Shown: positions 1 through 8,007 of the stretch, one piece after another | How positions within the stretch are numbered: position 1 is the stretch's first letter | Layout: each line of letters opens with the position of its first letter | Origin: Micromonospora matsumotoense | Lineage (GTDB): Bacteria; Actinomycetota; Actinomycetes; Mycobacteriales; Micromonosporaceae | Direction: 5' to 3' | DNA length: 64,000 bases | NCBI RefSeq assembly: GCF_900091525.1 | Contig: NZ_FMCU01000018.1 | Coordinates: forward strand, 1-64,000 | The notes under the pieces: generated by a model | What the model was told of the DNA's origin: nothing | Databases searched by the model: none | The model's input: only the letters and a program-made list of their open reading frames with translations | Made by a program: the position numbers and the translations under genes

Positions 1-2046
1 CATCGCCCCACCGGCGGGCAACGCCTGCATCAACCCACCCCTGGCCGCCACCACCCGACACGCATCTTCAAGCGACCACACCCCCGCCACATGCGCCGCA
101 GCCAACTCACCGATCGAGTGACCCGCCACGAAATCCGGCTTCAAACCCCACGACTGCGCGAGGCGGAACAACGCCACCTCCACCGCGAACAACGCCGGCT
201 GCGTCCACCCCGTCTGGTCGAGAACCCCGTCCGGATCGGCGAACACCACCTCCCGCAGATCACCACCGAGCAACGGCCCGAACGCGGCACACACCTCGTC
301 CAACGCCGACGCGAACACCGGGAACGCCGCCGCCAACTCACGACCCATCCCCACCCGCTGCGCACCCTGACCGGTGAACAACACCGCCGTCCGACCGGTG
401 GTGACCCGACCCGACACACCCGACCCGGCGGCCAGTGCCACCAGGCCGGCGGCGAGGTCAGCCGTCTCCCGACCGACCGCCACGCCCCGGAACTCCAACC
501 CGGCCCGGCCCGCACCCAACGAGAACCCGACATCCACCGGACGCGCGTCGGTCAGGAACCCGCCCAGCCGGGTAGCCTGCCCGGCCAACGCGTCCGCCGA
601 CCTGGCCGACAGCGGCCAGAGCAGCACCGGCGGCGCGGGGACCTCGACCGGCTCGGCGGACTCGACCGGTGGGGCCTGCTCCAGCACCACGTGCGAATTG
701 GTGCCGCTGAGCCCGAACGACGACACGGCCGCCCGGCGGGGTCGCCCGGTTTCCGGCCAGGCGACCGCGTCGGTGAGCAACCGGACGTCGCCGGCCGTCC
801 AGTCGACGTGCGGGGTGGGCCGGTCGATGTGCAGGGTGCGGGGCAGCACGCCGTGCTGCATCGCCAGCACCATCTTGATCACCCCGGCGGCCCCGGCGGC
901 GGCCTGGGTGTGCCCGATGTTCGACTTCACCGAACCCAGCCAGAGCGGCTGCTCCCGCTCCCGGCCGTAGGTGGCGAGGATCGCCTGGGCCTCGATCGGG
1001 TCACCGAGTCGGGTGCCGGTGCCGTGTGCCTCGACGACGTCCACCTGGTCGGCGGTGAGCCGCGCGTTGGCCAGGGCGTCGGCGATGACCCGGCGTTGCG
1101 ACGGACCATTGGGGGCGGTGAGGCCGCTGCTCGCGCCGTCCTGGTTGACCGCGGAGCCGCGTACCACGGCCAGCACCCGGTGGCCGAGGCGTTGGGCGTC
1201 GCTGAGCCGCTCGACCAGGAGCACCCCGACGCCCTCGGCCCAGCCGGTGCCGTCGGCGGCGGCGGCGAACGGCTTGCACCGGCCGTCGACGGCCAGCCCC
1301 CGCTGGCGGCTGAAGTCGACGAAGGTCTCCGGGGTGGCCATCACCGTCACACCGCCGGCCAACGCCATGGTGCACTCCTCGCGGCGCAGCGCCTGAATCG
1401 CCAGGTGCAGCGCGACCAGCGACGACGAGCAGGCGGTGTCCACGGTGATCGCCGGGCCTTCGAGGCCCAGCACGTAGGCGACCCGGCCGGTGAAGATGCT
1501 GCCGGTGTTGCCGTTGCCGATGAAGCCCTCCAGCTCGGCGGGCACCACCGGCAGCCGGCTCGAATAGTCGAGGTACATCAGCCCGGCGAACACCCCGGTA
1601 CGACTGCCGCGCACCGACGTCGGGTCGATGCCGGCCGATTCGAACGCCTCCCAGGACGCCTCCAGCAACAGCCGTTGCTGCGGGTCCATGGCGATCGCCT
1701 CGCGCGGGGAAATGCCGAAGAAGTCGGGATCGAAAAGTGCGGCGTCGGAAAGGAACCCGCCGGTCCTCGCGTACGTCTTGCCGGCCTTGGAATCGTCGGG
1801 GTCGTAGATGTCCTCGACGTTCCAGCCCCGGTCGTCGGGGAAGTCGGAGACCGCGTCGGTCCCGTCGGCGAGGAGTTGCCACAGCGCCGCCGGATTGTCC
1901 ACCCCACCGGGGAAACGGCAGCTCATACCGACGATGGCGATCGGGTCGTACTCCCGACGCTCGGCCTGGCGCAGCTGCCGGCGGGCCTCCCGCAGATCGG
2001 TGGTGGCCCGCTTCAGATACCCGAGAAGCTTCTCTTCGTTCTCCAT
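1..2046 (-). CDS. Modular type I polyketide synthase, N-terminal part (docking, KS, start of AT)
   Basis: Extends modular polyketide chains in the cytoplasm. The reading frame is open from an ATG at 2046 to the left edge (682 codons seen), so the gene is cut by the window. Residues 1-32 form a charged helix (MENEEKLLGYLKRATTDL) typical of an N-terminal docking domain, so this is not the loading protein. The ketosynthase follows from YDPIAIVGMSCRFPGG. It has the TACSSS active-site Cys near residue 206, the HGTGT His and the GHTQAAAG His. After the KS-AT linker, the acyltransferase begins, with GQGAQ and the nucleophile in GHSIGE near residue 643. The extender-specificity motif of the AT lies outside the window, so malonyl versus methylmalonyl cannot be called. 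The upstream 588 bp hold two strong hairpins. Confidence 0.96.
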   Translation of the reverse strand, partial: MENEEKLLGYLKRATTDLREARRQLRQAERREYDPIAIVGMSCRFPGGVDNPAALWQLLADGTDAVSDFPDDRGWNVEDIYDPDDSKAGKTYARTGGFLSDAALFDPDFFGISPREAIAMDPQQRLLLEASWEAFESAGIDPTSVRGSRTGVFAGLMYLDYSSRLPVVPAELEGFIGNGNTGSIFTGRVAYVLGLEGPAITVDTACSSSLVALHLAIQALRREECTMALAGGVTVMATPETFVDFSRQRGLAVDGRCKPFAAAADGTGWAEGVGVLLVERLSDAQRLGHRVLAVVRGSAVNQDGASSGLTAPNGPSQRRVIADALANARLTADQVDVVEAHGTGTRLGDPIEAQAILATYGREREQPLWLGSVKSNIGHTQAAAGAAGVIKMVLAMQHGVLPRTLHIDRPTPHVDWTAGDVRLLTDAVAWPETGRPRRAAVSSFGLSGTNSHVVLEQAPPVESAEPVEVPAPPVLLWPLSARSADALAGQATRLGGFLTDARPVDVGFSLGAGRAGLEFRGVAVGRETADLAAGLVALAAGSGVSGRVTTGRTAVLFTGQGAQRVGMGRELAAAFPVFASALDEVCAAFGPLLGGDLREVVFADPDGVLDQTGWTQPALFAVEVALFRLAQSWGLKPDFVAGHSIGELAAAHVAGVWSLEDACRVVAARGGLMQALPAGGAM

Positions 2047-2340
2047 CTACGCCTCCCGCCACTAGCCCAGCCGGGCAGACCCGGGCCAATATCGACGCAC
2101 GGGTCAGCACGGTGGCAATTGTCGAAACAGAGAGCTTCTTCAGGCATTGTTGGTTGTTCGCGATGACCCTACGGCCGCCTGGCGCACCCTTAACCCCCTA
2201 CCGCCCCCAGAGCGCCCCCTAGCCCGCGACCGTCCGACCTCGACCGTGGGCAGCCACTCCCCGGCTCCCCCCGGCGGCGGCTGGGGTGAGCCGTCGGGGT
2301 GGCTCCGGCTTCCCGCCGTCGCGGCGGACGTGAGTCCGGA

Positions 2341-2386
2341 CATGACGGATGGCTTCTCGGCGCGCGCCGAGAAGCCATCCGTCATG
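2341..2386. terminator. Perfect 46-bp palindrome (hairpin)
   Basis: Two 23-bp arms (2341-2363 and 2364-2386) are exact reverse complements with no spacer, starting CATGACGGATGGC and ending with its complement. It is followed by GTTTCG-type sequence. It lies in the 588-bp gap (2047-2634) between the GH16 stop and the PKS start, both on the minus strand. A transcription terminator for the glucanase, or a barrier ahead of the PKS, is the simplest role. No credible coding sequence is seen in this gap. Confidence 0.6.
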
Positions 2387-2492
2387 TTTCGCCGCGCCCC
2401 CCTCACGGGATGCACCACCCACACGGCACGGTGCGTCCGCATCAGTGCGGTGCCGGACATGACACCCGGCGGGCCTGACACACCATCGAGCC

Positions 2493-2530
2493 GTATGACG
2501 GCGCGGCATGAATATGCCGCGCCGTCATAC
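2493..2530. terminator. Perfect 17-bp stem, 4-nt loop hairpin
   Basis: Arms 2493-2509 and 2514-2530 are exact inverted copies around a GAAT loop. The hairpin sits 104 bp past the glucanase stop on that gene's strand. Its arm contains TATGACGGCGCGGCAT, nearly the same as a segment of the hairpin at 16361-16412, so it looks like one of a genomic family. Factor-independent terminator is the likely job; there is no long T tract. Confidence 0.55.
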
Positions 2531-2634
2531 CCTCACCCGGGGATGCTGTCCTCCGGGCGACACCACCAGCGGACGTCGCCGCAGAGGGTCGCGCGGGGGC
2601 CCCGGCCGGCAGATCGGGACGAGGTCGGCTCAGG

Positions 2635-3894
2635 TCAGAAGCGGGACCACTTCTGGCTGCTCACCCCGAGGCAGTCCCACAGATGCAGTTTGCCGCCGTT
2701 GTTGGGGTTCTGGTCGCGGACGTCGACGCACCGGTTGGCGCTGATGTTGACCAGGTCCCCGGCACCGCTCAGGGTGAACCGTTGGGCCGGGTTGCCGTTG
2801 CAGGTGACCAGGTTGACCTCGGTGCCGTTGGCGGTGCCGGCCCAGGCCGGATCCATGCACTTGCCCATCGCCCGGACGGTGCCGTCACTGGCGAAGGTCC
2901 ATGCCTGGGCGGCACTGGTGTTGCAGTCCCAGATCTGGAGCTTGGCGCCGTCCACCGGGTTGGCGCTCGGGATGTCGATGCACCGGCCGCTCTGCGCGCC
3001 CCGGAGTCGGGTGGTGCCGGACGGCGGGTTGCCCCCACCGGGCACGTAGCCGGAGACCCGGACGTAGTCCACGAGCATCTGCTGGGGGAACTGGGTGGAG
3101 CCGTCGGGGTAGCCGGGCCAGTTGCCGCCCACCGCCACGTTGAGGATCATGAAGAACGGGTGGTCGTAGACCCAGCGGTTGCCGCCGAGCCGGGCCGGGT
3201 CGACGCGGTGGTACTCGACGCCGTCGAGGTACCAGACGATCAGGTTCGGCTCCCAGTCCACCCGGTAGGTGTGGAAGGTGTCGGCGAGGGGCTGGCCGAT
3301 GGTGCGGCTGCCGGTGATGCCGCCTCCGCCGGAGTAACCGGGGCCGTGCACGGTGCCGTAGACGGTGTTCGGCTCCCGGCCGATGTTCTCCATGATGTCG
3401 ATCTCACCGGCGGCGGGCCAGCCGGCGCTGCCCATGTCGTTGCCGAGCATCCAGAACGCCGGCCAGATGCCCTGACCACGCGGGATCTTGATGCGCGCCT
3501 CGAACCGGCCGTACGCCTGGGTGAAGGTGGCGGCGGTGAGCAGCCGGGCGGAGGTGTACTCGCACCGGCCATAGTGGCACTGGTAGTTGGCCGGGTTCTC
3601 CTTGCGGGCGGTGATCACCAGGTTGCCCTGTCCGTCGTGGACGGCGTTGCTGGTGCTGTTGGTGTAGTACTGCCGCTCGTTGTTGCCCCAGCCACCACCG
3701 CCGGTGTCGAAGCGCCACCTGTTCTGGTCGACGGGGGTGCCGGCGGAGGAGTTGAACTCGTCCTGCCAGGTGATGCCGCCGATGGCGGCCGAGGCGGGCT
3801 CGGCCTGGGCCGGCAGGACGAGGGCGGCGGCGAGGGTGACCAGGGCGACCGCCGCGCGTACGAGGGATCGTGGGACGGGTCGGGTGGTGAGCAC
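2635..3894 (-). CDS. Secreted GH16 endo-beta-glucanase with C-terminal ricin-type (CBM13) domain
   Basis: Secreted hydrolase of beta-1,3 or mixed-linked glucans. The GTG start at 3894 is chosen over the in-frame ATG at 3960 because AAGGAG lies six bases before it and the operator and -10 box overlap the longer form. The 419 residues comprise an Arg-rich signal peptide with hydrophobic core (residues 9-30) and a likely cut after the ASA at about 36. The GH16 domain follows, with catalytic GEIDIMEN (nucleophile Glu164, acid/base Glu169). A short Gly/Pro linker then leads to a ricin-B-like lectin domain from about residue 292, with repeated QxW-like motifs such as SAQAWTF and SSQKW. Laminarinase is the best guess for specificity, but this is not proven by the motifs. 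The gene stands alone; regulation by a LacI-type repressor is suggested by the palindrome in its promoter. Confidence 0.93.
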   Translation of the reverse strand: MLTTRPVPRSLVRAAVALVTLAAALVLPAQAEPASAAIGGITWQDEFNSSAGTPVDQNRWRFDTGGGGWGNNERQYYTNSTSNAVHDGQGNLVITARKENPANYQCHYGRCEYTSARLLTAATFTQAYGRFEARIKIPRGQGIWPAFWMLGNDMGSAGWPAAGEIDIMENIGREPNTVYGTVHGPGYSGGGGITGSRTIGQPLADTFHTYRVDWEPNLIVWYLDGVEYHRVDPARLGGNRWVYDHPFFMILNVAVGGNWPGYPDGSTQFPQQMLVDYVRVSGYVPGGGNPPSGTTRLRGAQSGRCIDIPSANPVDGAKLQIWDCNTSAAQAWTFASDGTVRAMGKCMDPAWAGTANGTEVNLVTCNGNPAQRFTLSGAGDLVNISANRCVDVRDQNPNNGGKLHLWDCLGVSSQKWSRF

Positions 3895-3944
3895 GAGATG
3901 CTCCTTGGGACGACATCGGGGGCGGGTGGGCTGCACGCGCCGAG

Positions 3945-3991
3945 GGAGAGCGCTCTCCACGAAGGATGTCGATACACCACGCTTCTGTCAA
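3945..3991 (-). promoter_or_regulatory. Promoter of the GH16 gene with CebR/LacI-like operator
   Basis: On the minus strand a TTGACA -35 box (3991-3986) is followed after exactly 17 bp by a weak -10 CATCCT (3968-3963). Just downstream, at 3958-3945, is the perfect 14-bp palindrome GGAGAGCGCTCTCC. It resembles the GGGAGCGCTCCC core bound by cellobiose/glucan regulators of the CebR type (family knowledge). Position over the likely start site suggests repression relieved by an oligosaccharide. The rest of 3992-4234 shows nothing I can assign. Confidence 0.65.
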
Positions 3992-4234
3992 GAATGTTGC
4001 CAATTGAACTCGGGTGCCCATGGGCAGCTCAGGGCACCCTGGTAACGGAAAATTCACTCTCCGTAATCAGGATTGTTGTGCGGTAGCTCCGCCGCGGCGG
4101 GCCTCCCCGAAGGGGGCGCTCAACCGGAGGCGGACGCGGGGGCCGATGACCTTCGACCGGGCCCGGGACGCTCCCACCGGGGGCCGGATGCGGGCGGGAC
4201 GCGGTGCGGACCGCCCGCCGGCCGGCTCGGCCGA

Positions 4235-4450
4235 TCAGTGATGCAGCCCGCGCCAGGAGGGGTTGCTGCCACGCCAGGCGTCGGCGAGGATTACCGCCGC
4301 CGCCCGGCTCGGGCACTGCTGCACGCGGGAGCGACCCGACGCCCCGCCGATCTGCGCCTGGACCTCCCAGGCCTCCCCGTCGGTACGGATGTACACGTCC
4401 CGCCGCCCGCGCGGGCTCGGGTCACCGTTCCACCAGTGCTCCTCGACCAT
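4235..4450 (-). CDS. Small conserved hypothetical protein
   Basis: A 71-residue protein starting MVEEHWWNGD. A second ATG lies one codon upstream at 4453, and a TTG lies further up at 4471. It is compact, charged and rich in Trp/Arg (DVYIRTDGEAWEVQAQ), with a C-terminal half that could form a helix (SRAAAVILADAW). No signal peptide or membrane segment is seen. I do not recognise a characterised family. The sequence looks like the short proteins conserved across actinomycetes, which is an impression. It lies just downstream of the NYN gene on the same strand (78 bp) and may share its transcript. Confidence 0.6.
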   Translation of the reverse strand: MVEEHWWNGDPSPRGRRDVYIRTDGEAWEVQAQIGGASGRSRVQQCPSRAAAVILADAWRGSNPSWRGLHH

Positions 4451-4528
4451 CATTTGCCGACCGTATAGCAAATCGGCCTCAGGACGTGAGTCACGAATTC
4501 GTGGAGGTCCCCCACCGGCCCGGCCCGG

Positions 4529-5617
4529 TCACCCCTGCCGGGGGGTGAGCAGGTAGTCGTCGGCGTCCGCGCTCCAGGCCAACGCGACCTCGTTCGCGGT
4601 GGCGGCAGCCTTGCAGAACTGGAGGAAACTGCGGTAGCCGAGCTTCTTCTCACTGAACTCGGGGCGGGCCCGGCGGAGCTGGTTCTTGAGGCCGGAGAGC
4701 GCCACCGGGCCGCCGGACCCGGCCAGGTCCGCCACCACGCTGCGGAGCAACGCGAAGGCCACCTCCTGGTCGCCGTGCTCGGGCAGGGACACCTCGGGGT
4801 CACCCTTGGCCGGCCCCTCCGCCAACTCGACGACGTTGAGCCCGGCGAGGTGGCGCAGCAGCTCGCCGAAGGTGCGGAAACCATAGTCGGACTCACTGAA
4901 GGTCGGGTCCTTGCGCAGCAGGGTGCGCTTGAGCCGGGAGGCGGTCACCTCGCCGTCGGAGCTACCCTGGAGGCCGGCCACGGTCTGTGCGACCAGCACG
5001 GCAAGGGCGTCGGCGTCGCGTACCGGCTCCTCGGCCGCTGGCGGGCGCTCCGGCTCCACCTGCTCCTGCTCCACCGCTTCCGCCTGCTGCGGCTCCGCCG
5101 CCCGGGCCGGGCGACCCCGCCGACCCCGGACGGGCAGGACGTCCACGCCCTCCAGCCGGTCGTAGTAGAGGAACTCGTCACAGGCGGGCGGGAGCAGCGC
5201 CGAGGTGGACTTCTCCACTCCGACCCCGATGACCCGTTTGTTGAGTTCACGAAGTTTGTGCACCAGGGGGGTGAAGTCGCTGTCCCCCGTGCAGATCACG
5301 AAGGTGGAGATGTAGCCGCGCTCGAAGGCCAACTCCACCGCGTCGACCGCCATCTTGATGTCGGCGGCGTTCTTGCGGGACGCGCCCATCCGCTGTGGAA
5401 TCTCGATCAACTCGACGTGCGAGCGGGTGAGCATCCGGCGGTCCTCGTCGAAGTACGACCAGTCGGCGTACGCCCGCCGCACCACCACCCGACCCCGCTC
5501 CGCCAGGGCGTCGGCGATCGGACGGAAGTCGAAAGCCCGCCCACCATGGTGGTCCCGTGCACCCAGCGCCAGGTTCTCGTAGTCGAGAAACAGCGCGATC
5601 CGATCCTCTTGATCCAC
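4529..5617 (-). CDS. NYN (PIN-like) RNase-domain protein with two C-terminal LOTUS/OST-HTH domains
   Basis: Predicted cytoplasmic RNA-processing protein of the DUF88/LabA type, starting at a GTG. Residues 1-140 form the NYN nuclease fold. The acidic metal-site residues are visible in FLDYENL, in AADIKMAVDAVE and in CTGDSDFTPLVHKL. A proline/glutamate-rich linker (about 155-205) follows. Two winged-helix LOTUS units then lie at about 210-275 (SRLKRTLLRKDPTFSESDYGFRTF core) and 285-355 (SGLKNQLRRARPEFSEKKLGY core). Each ends in the typical YGFRTFGELL/LGYRSFLQFC pattern. LOTUS domains bind RNA, including G-rich folds (family knowledge). The natural substrate is unknown. A large inverted repeat sits just upstream of the start. 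Confidence 0.9.
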   Translation of the reverse strand: MDQEDRIALFLDYENLALGARDHHGGRAFDFRPIADALAERGRVVVRRAYADWSYFDEDRRMLTRSHVELIEIPQRMGASRKNAADIKMAVDAVELAFERGYISTFVICTGDSDFTPLVHKLRELNKRVIGVGVEKSTSALLPPACDEFLYYDRLEGVDVLPVRGRRGRPARAAEPQQAEAVEQEQVEPERPPAAEEPVRDADALAVLVAQTVAGLQGSSDGEVTASRLKRTLLRKDPTFSESDYGFRTFGELLRHLAGLNVVELAEGPAKGDPEVSLPEHGDQEVAFALLRSVVADLAGSGGPVALSGLKNQLRRARPEFSEKKLGYRSFLQFCKAAATANEVALAWSADADDYLLTPRQG

Positions 5618-5682
5618 CCCACCACCCTAATCCCGCCCCCTCCCCCCACCACCCCGCCACGTCGCAGCACCCCGATTACCGT

Positions 5683-5746
5683 CCGGTGATCAAGAGAAAA
5701 AGGTCACCCGCGGAACGGATCCTGACGCATTTCTCTTGATCACCGG
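5683..5746. repeat. 17-bp perfect inverted repeat with 30-nt spacer
   Basis: The arm CCGGTGATCAAGAGAAA (5683-5699) is repeated exactly inverted at 5730-5746. It lies between the stop of the SRPBCC gene and the start of the NYN gene, both on the minus strand. It may act as terminator of the first or as a structured leader of the second. The arm is purine-rich and A/T-richer than its surroundings, unlike ordinary GC-rich terminators here. A short non-autonomous mobile repeat is also possible. Confidence 0.6.
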
Positions 5747-5788
5747 GCTTCTCCCGGAGGGGAGGGGAGGGTGGGGGGTGGGGTGGGG

Positions 5789-6349
5789 TTAGGGGGTTCG
5801 GTTTTCGGCCAGGGCCTTGATGCCGTCGAGGACGGACTCGATGTGGGAGCGGAGCTGGCCGAGGCGGGACTCGACGATCTGCTCCTCGTGCTCGGGAGCC
5901 TGGTCGATCACGAGGCTGAGCCCGGACCGGCCCGGACCGACCCGCACGGTCTGCCGCAGCCGCGTGCCGTTCTCCTCCGGCTCCAGTTCGAACCGCCAGG
6001 TGGCGGCCGGCGAGGCGACGTCGGCCCGTCCGGCGCCGTCGGGGCCGGCGAATGCGCCGTCCACGTCGGTGACGACCCACCCGAAGACCCGTTGCTGGTC
6101 CAGCTCGGTGACGTACGACGCGGTCCGCCAGTCACCGATGCGCGGGTGGCTGTTGTACCCGAGGAAGCCGGCCCCCTTGGTCAGTTCGTCGGTGCCGTCG
6201 AGCCACTCCACCCGCTGCAACTCAGGGCTCAGCCGGGCCGGCAGGTGGATGTCGGTCACCAGTTCCCAGACCCGGGACGGATTCGCCTCGACGTAGACCT
6301 CGTAGGTCACGCCCGGTCCATCGGCATAACGCAAAACGGCCACCTTCAC
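5789..6349 (-). CDS. SRPBCC (START-like) family protein
   Basis: A 186-residue member of the helix-grip ligand-binding fold that includes polyketide cyclases and ligand carriers. Family signs are the opening strand TYEVYVEANPSRVWELVTD, the middle WRTASYVTELDQQRVFGWVV and the long C-terminal helix from about residue 150 to 180. The family binds hydrophobic ligands in a cavity. No catalytic residues can be assigned here, and the gene is not in an operon with biosynthetic enzymes, so a role as aromatase/cyclase should not be assumed. The upstream 6350-6416 stretch is locally AT-rich (AATATGATCGACGATAATGC) and probably holds its promoter. Confidence 0.8.
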   Translation of the reverse strand: MKVAVLRYADGPGVTYEVYVEANPSRVWELVTDIHLPARLSPELQRVEWLDGTDELTKGAGFLGYNSHPRIGDWRTASYVTELDQQRVFGWVVTDVDGAFAGPDGAGRADVASPAATWRFELEPEENGTRLRQTVRVGPGRSGLSLVIDQAPEHEEQIVESRLGQLRSHIESVLDGIKALAENRTP

Positions 6350-6416
6350 ACTCAGACCCGGCTCGCCGGATCACCCCACAATATGATCGACGATAATGCA
6401 TATCAGCAATAGGCGG

Positions 6417-6512
6417 CAGGGTCGCCCGACGCTGAAGCGATCACCGCCGACAGGGTCGCCCGATGCGCAGGCGATCACCGCCGACAGGGTCGCCCGATGC
6501 TCGGCCGGTCAC
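6417..6512. repeat. 34-bp tandem repeat, about 2.8 copies
   Basis: Units 6417-6450 and 6451-6484 differ at only a few positions (CAGGGTCGCCCGAYGC...CGATCACCGCCGA). A third, decaying copy begins at 6485. The array lies in the 254-bp gap between the JmjC gene stop and the SRPBCC start. It is followed by two copies of GGTCCGGCGGGGT. No gene is seen; the array is probably neutral slippage or duplication in an intergenic region. Confidence 0.7.
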
Positions 6513-6603
6513 GGACGGCCGGGTCGCCGGCTCCGGACGACCGGACCGCCCCGGTATCAGCCGGGCCGGTCCGGCGGGGTGAACCGGGCCCGGTCCGGCG
6601 GGG

Positions 6604-7617
6604 TCACCGGTCCGGGCCGGCGGCCGGTGGCGTGGCCATCTTGTGGTTCTGCCCCGGGACACGGAAGTGGTGGAAACTGACCGTGGCGCTGACCTCCAAC
6701 GCCTCCACCCAGTGCCACCAGCCCACCGGGACGAACAACAGCTGACCCGGCTCCAGGACGGTGTCGAGCACCGTCGCCTCGGCGTACCGGGGGTGCCGGG
6801 TCAGATCCGGGCTCGCCGCGTCGACCGCGCTGAACGTGCCGCCGCGCGGATAGACCAGGTGCCGCTCGTACGACGGGACCAGCCGGACGCGTTTGCGGCC
6901 CAGCACCTGGCCGAGCAGCACCGAGCTGTTGTCGACGTGCAGCGGGGTCACCGTGCCGGCCGGCCCGAGCAGCAGGTGCCCGAGCCCCGACGGGTCCACG
7001 ATGCCCTCCGGCGTACGGATGTCGGCGGCGAGCGGGCGCAGCGCGCCGGACCAGTTCTCGTTGCGCGGCACCATGTAGTAGTCGTTGGTACGGGTGCCCG
7101 AGCCCAGCAGCGCCAGGTAGTCGCGGAACGTCATGCTGGTGCGGTGCCGGTCGTACTGCCAGGCGTGGTCCGGGTTGGCGTTCCGCCCGGTCATCACCTC
7201 GACCACGGCGTCGCCGCAGGCCGCGGCCAAGCCGTCCAGCGTCCAGCCGAGGGCGGGCCAGTCGGCCATCAGGCCGTCCAGCACGACCGGCCGGTTGCCG
7301 AAGTAGTAGCGGGAGAAGAACTCGTCGGGCGTGAGGTCCGCGCGCCGCTCCAGGGTCCGACCGCCGTCGCTGTTGCGCAGCATCCGGTACGTGTCGAGCA
7401 CCGACTCCAGCCAGTCGTAGCGCAACGCGAGCCGGCGGCACACCGCGAGGTACGGATGGTCGGCCAGTTCCCGCAGCTCGGCGTCGACGGCGGCCGGGTC
7501 GGCGGACCCGGCGACGGCGGCGTCCCGCGCCTCGGCAACCGACGCGCCCATGGCGAGGTTCTCGACGAGCCACTCCCGCCAGGCGGGGTCGAGTCGGGGC
7601 GGGGCGAGTGTGGTCAT
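6604..7617 (-). CDS. Cupin-like/JmjC Fe(II)/2-oxoglutarate dioxygenase
   Basis: Predicted non-haem iron hydroxylase of 337 residues acting on a protein or peptide. The ATG at 7617 overlaps the TGA of the preceding repeat-protein gene (ATGA), so the two are translationally coupled. The N-terminal third is helical. The JmjC/cupin_8 barrel follows, with the HxD iron ligands in VTPLHVDNSS and the distal His in WWHWVEA. Between them lie the usual YPRGG and ELLFVP-like strands (QLLFVPVGWWHW). Relatives such as FIH hydroxylate Asn/Asp/His side chains of repeat proteins (family knowledge). Coupling to a protein built of three similar repeats makes that protein the obvious candidate substrate; this is inference. 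Confidence 0.9.
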   Translation of the reverse strand: MTTLAPPRLDPAWREWLVENLAMGASVAEARDAAVAGSADPAAVDAELRELADHPYLAVCRRLALRYDWLESVLDTYRMLRNSDGGRTLERRADLTPDEFFSRYYFGNRPVVLDGLMADWPALGWTLDGLAAACGDAVVEVMTGRNANPDHAWQYDRHRTSMTFRDYLALLGSGTRTNDYYMVPRNENWSGALRPLAADIRTPEGIVDPSGLGHLLLGPAGTVTPLHVDNSSVLLGQVLGRKRVRLVPSYERHLVYPRGGTFSAVDAASPDLTRHPRYAEATVLDTVLEPGQLLFVPVGWWHWVEALEVSATVSFHHFRVPGQNHKMATPPAAGPDR

Positions 7618-7892
7618 GCCAGGGCCGCCGGTACGACGGTGAGCCGGGCCGGTCGCGCCGCCTCCTGGCAGGTCGGGTACGAGTTCTTCACGTGCTCGGG
7701 GAGGTGCCCGGCGGCCGGCGGCGGGGTGAGCCGCACCTCGCGGGCGTACTCCTGGCAGTTGACGTAGGAGTTCTTGACGTGGGCCGGGATGTGGTCCGGC
7801 GGCGGGGTGAGCCGCACTTCGCGGGCGTACTCCTCGCAGTTGACGTAGGAGCCCTTGACGTGGGCGGGGAAGTGGTCCGGAAGGTTGGTCAT
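7614..7892 (-). CDS. Small three-repeat protein, candidate substrate or RiPP-like precursor
   Basis: A 92-residue protein made almost entirely of three tandem repeats of 27-29 residues (about 4-32, 33-59, 60-88). Each repeat follows the pattern H-[FIL]-P-x-HVK-x-SY-x-x-C-x-E-x-AR, then RLT and prolines. Each copy has one Cys, one HVK motif and one SY pair; the third copy is the most diverged. No signal peptide or TM segment is seen. The start at 7892 gives room for a divergent promoter towards 8008. An ATG at 7970 with GGGAAG before it would add 26 residues. The gene overlaps the JmjC dioxygenase start, so a modified peptide or a hydroxylated repeat protein is likely. I know of no named family for it. 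Confidence 0.75.
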   Translation of the reverse strand: MTNLPDHFPAHVKGSYVNCEEYAREVRLTPPPDHIPAHVKNSYVNCQEYAREVRLTPPPAAGHLPEHVKNSYPTCQEAARPARLTVVPAALA

Positions 7893-8007
7893 GGGCCCAG
7901 TCAACGGGCTGCCACGTCCCGCCCACCAGGGACCGGCGTCCCGGCCGCCCGGGACGTTCCCGCAGGTCATGGGTAGACTTCCCGCCGAAACGATCATCGG
8001 AAGGGCC

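Noticed and set aside
91..2166. Long plus-strand open frame opposite the PKS
   Set aside because: It is a GC-rich shadow; the opposite strand encodes clear KS and AT domains with all motifs.
5789..6349. Aromatic polyketide cyclase of a type II PKS
   Set aside because: Only the START-like fold is visible; there is no minimal type II aromatic PKS next to it.
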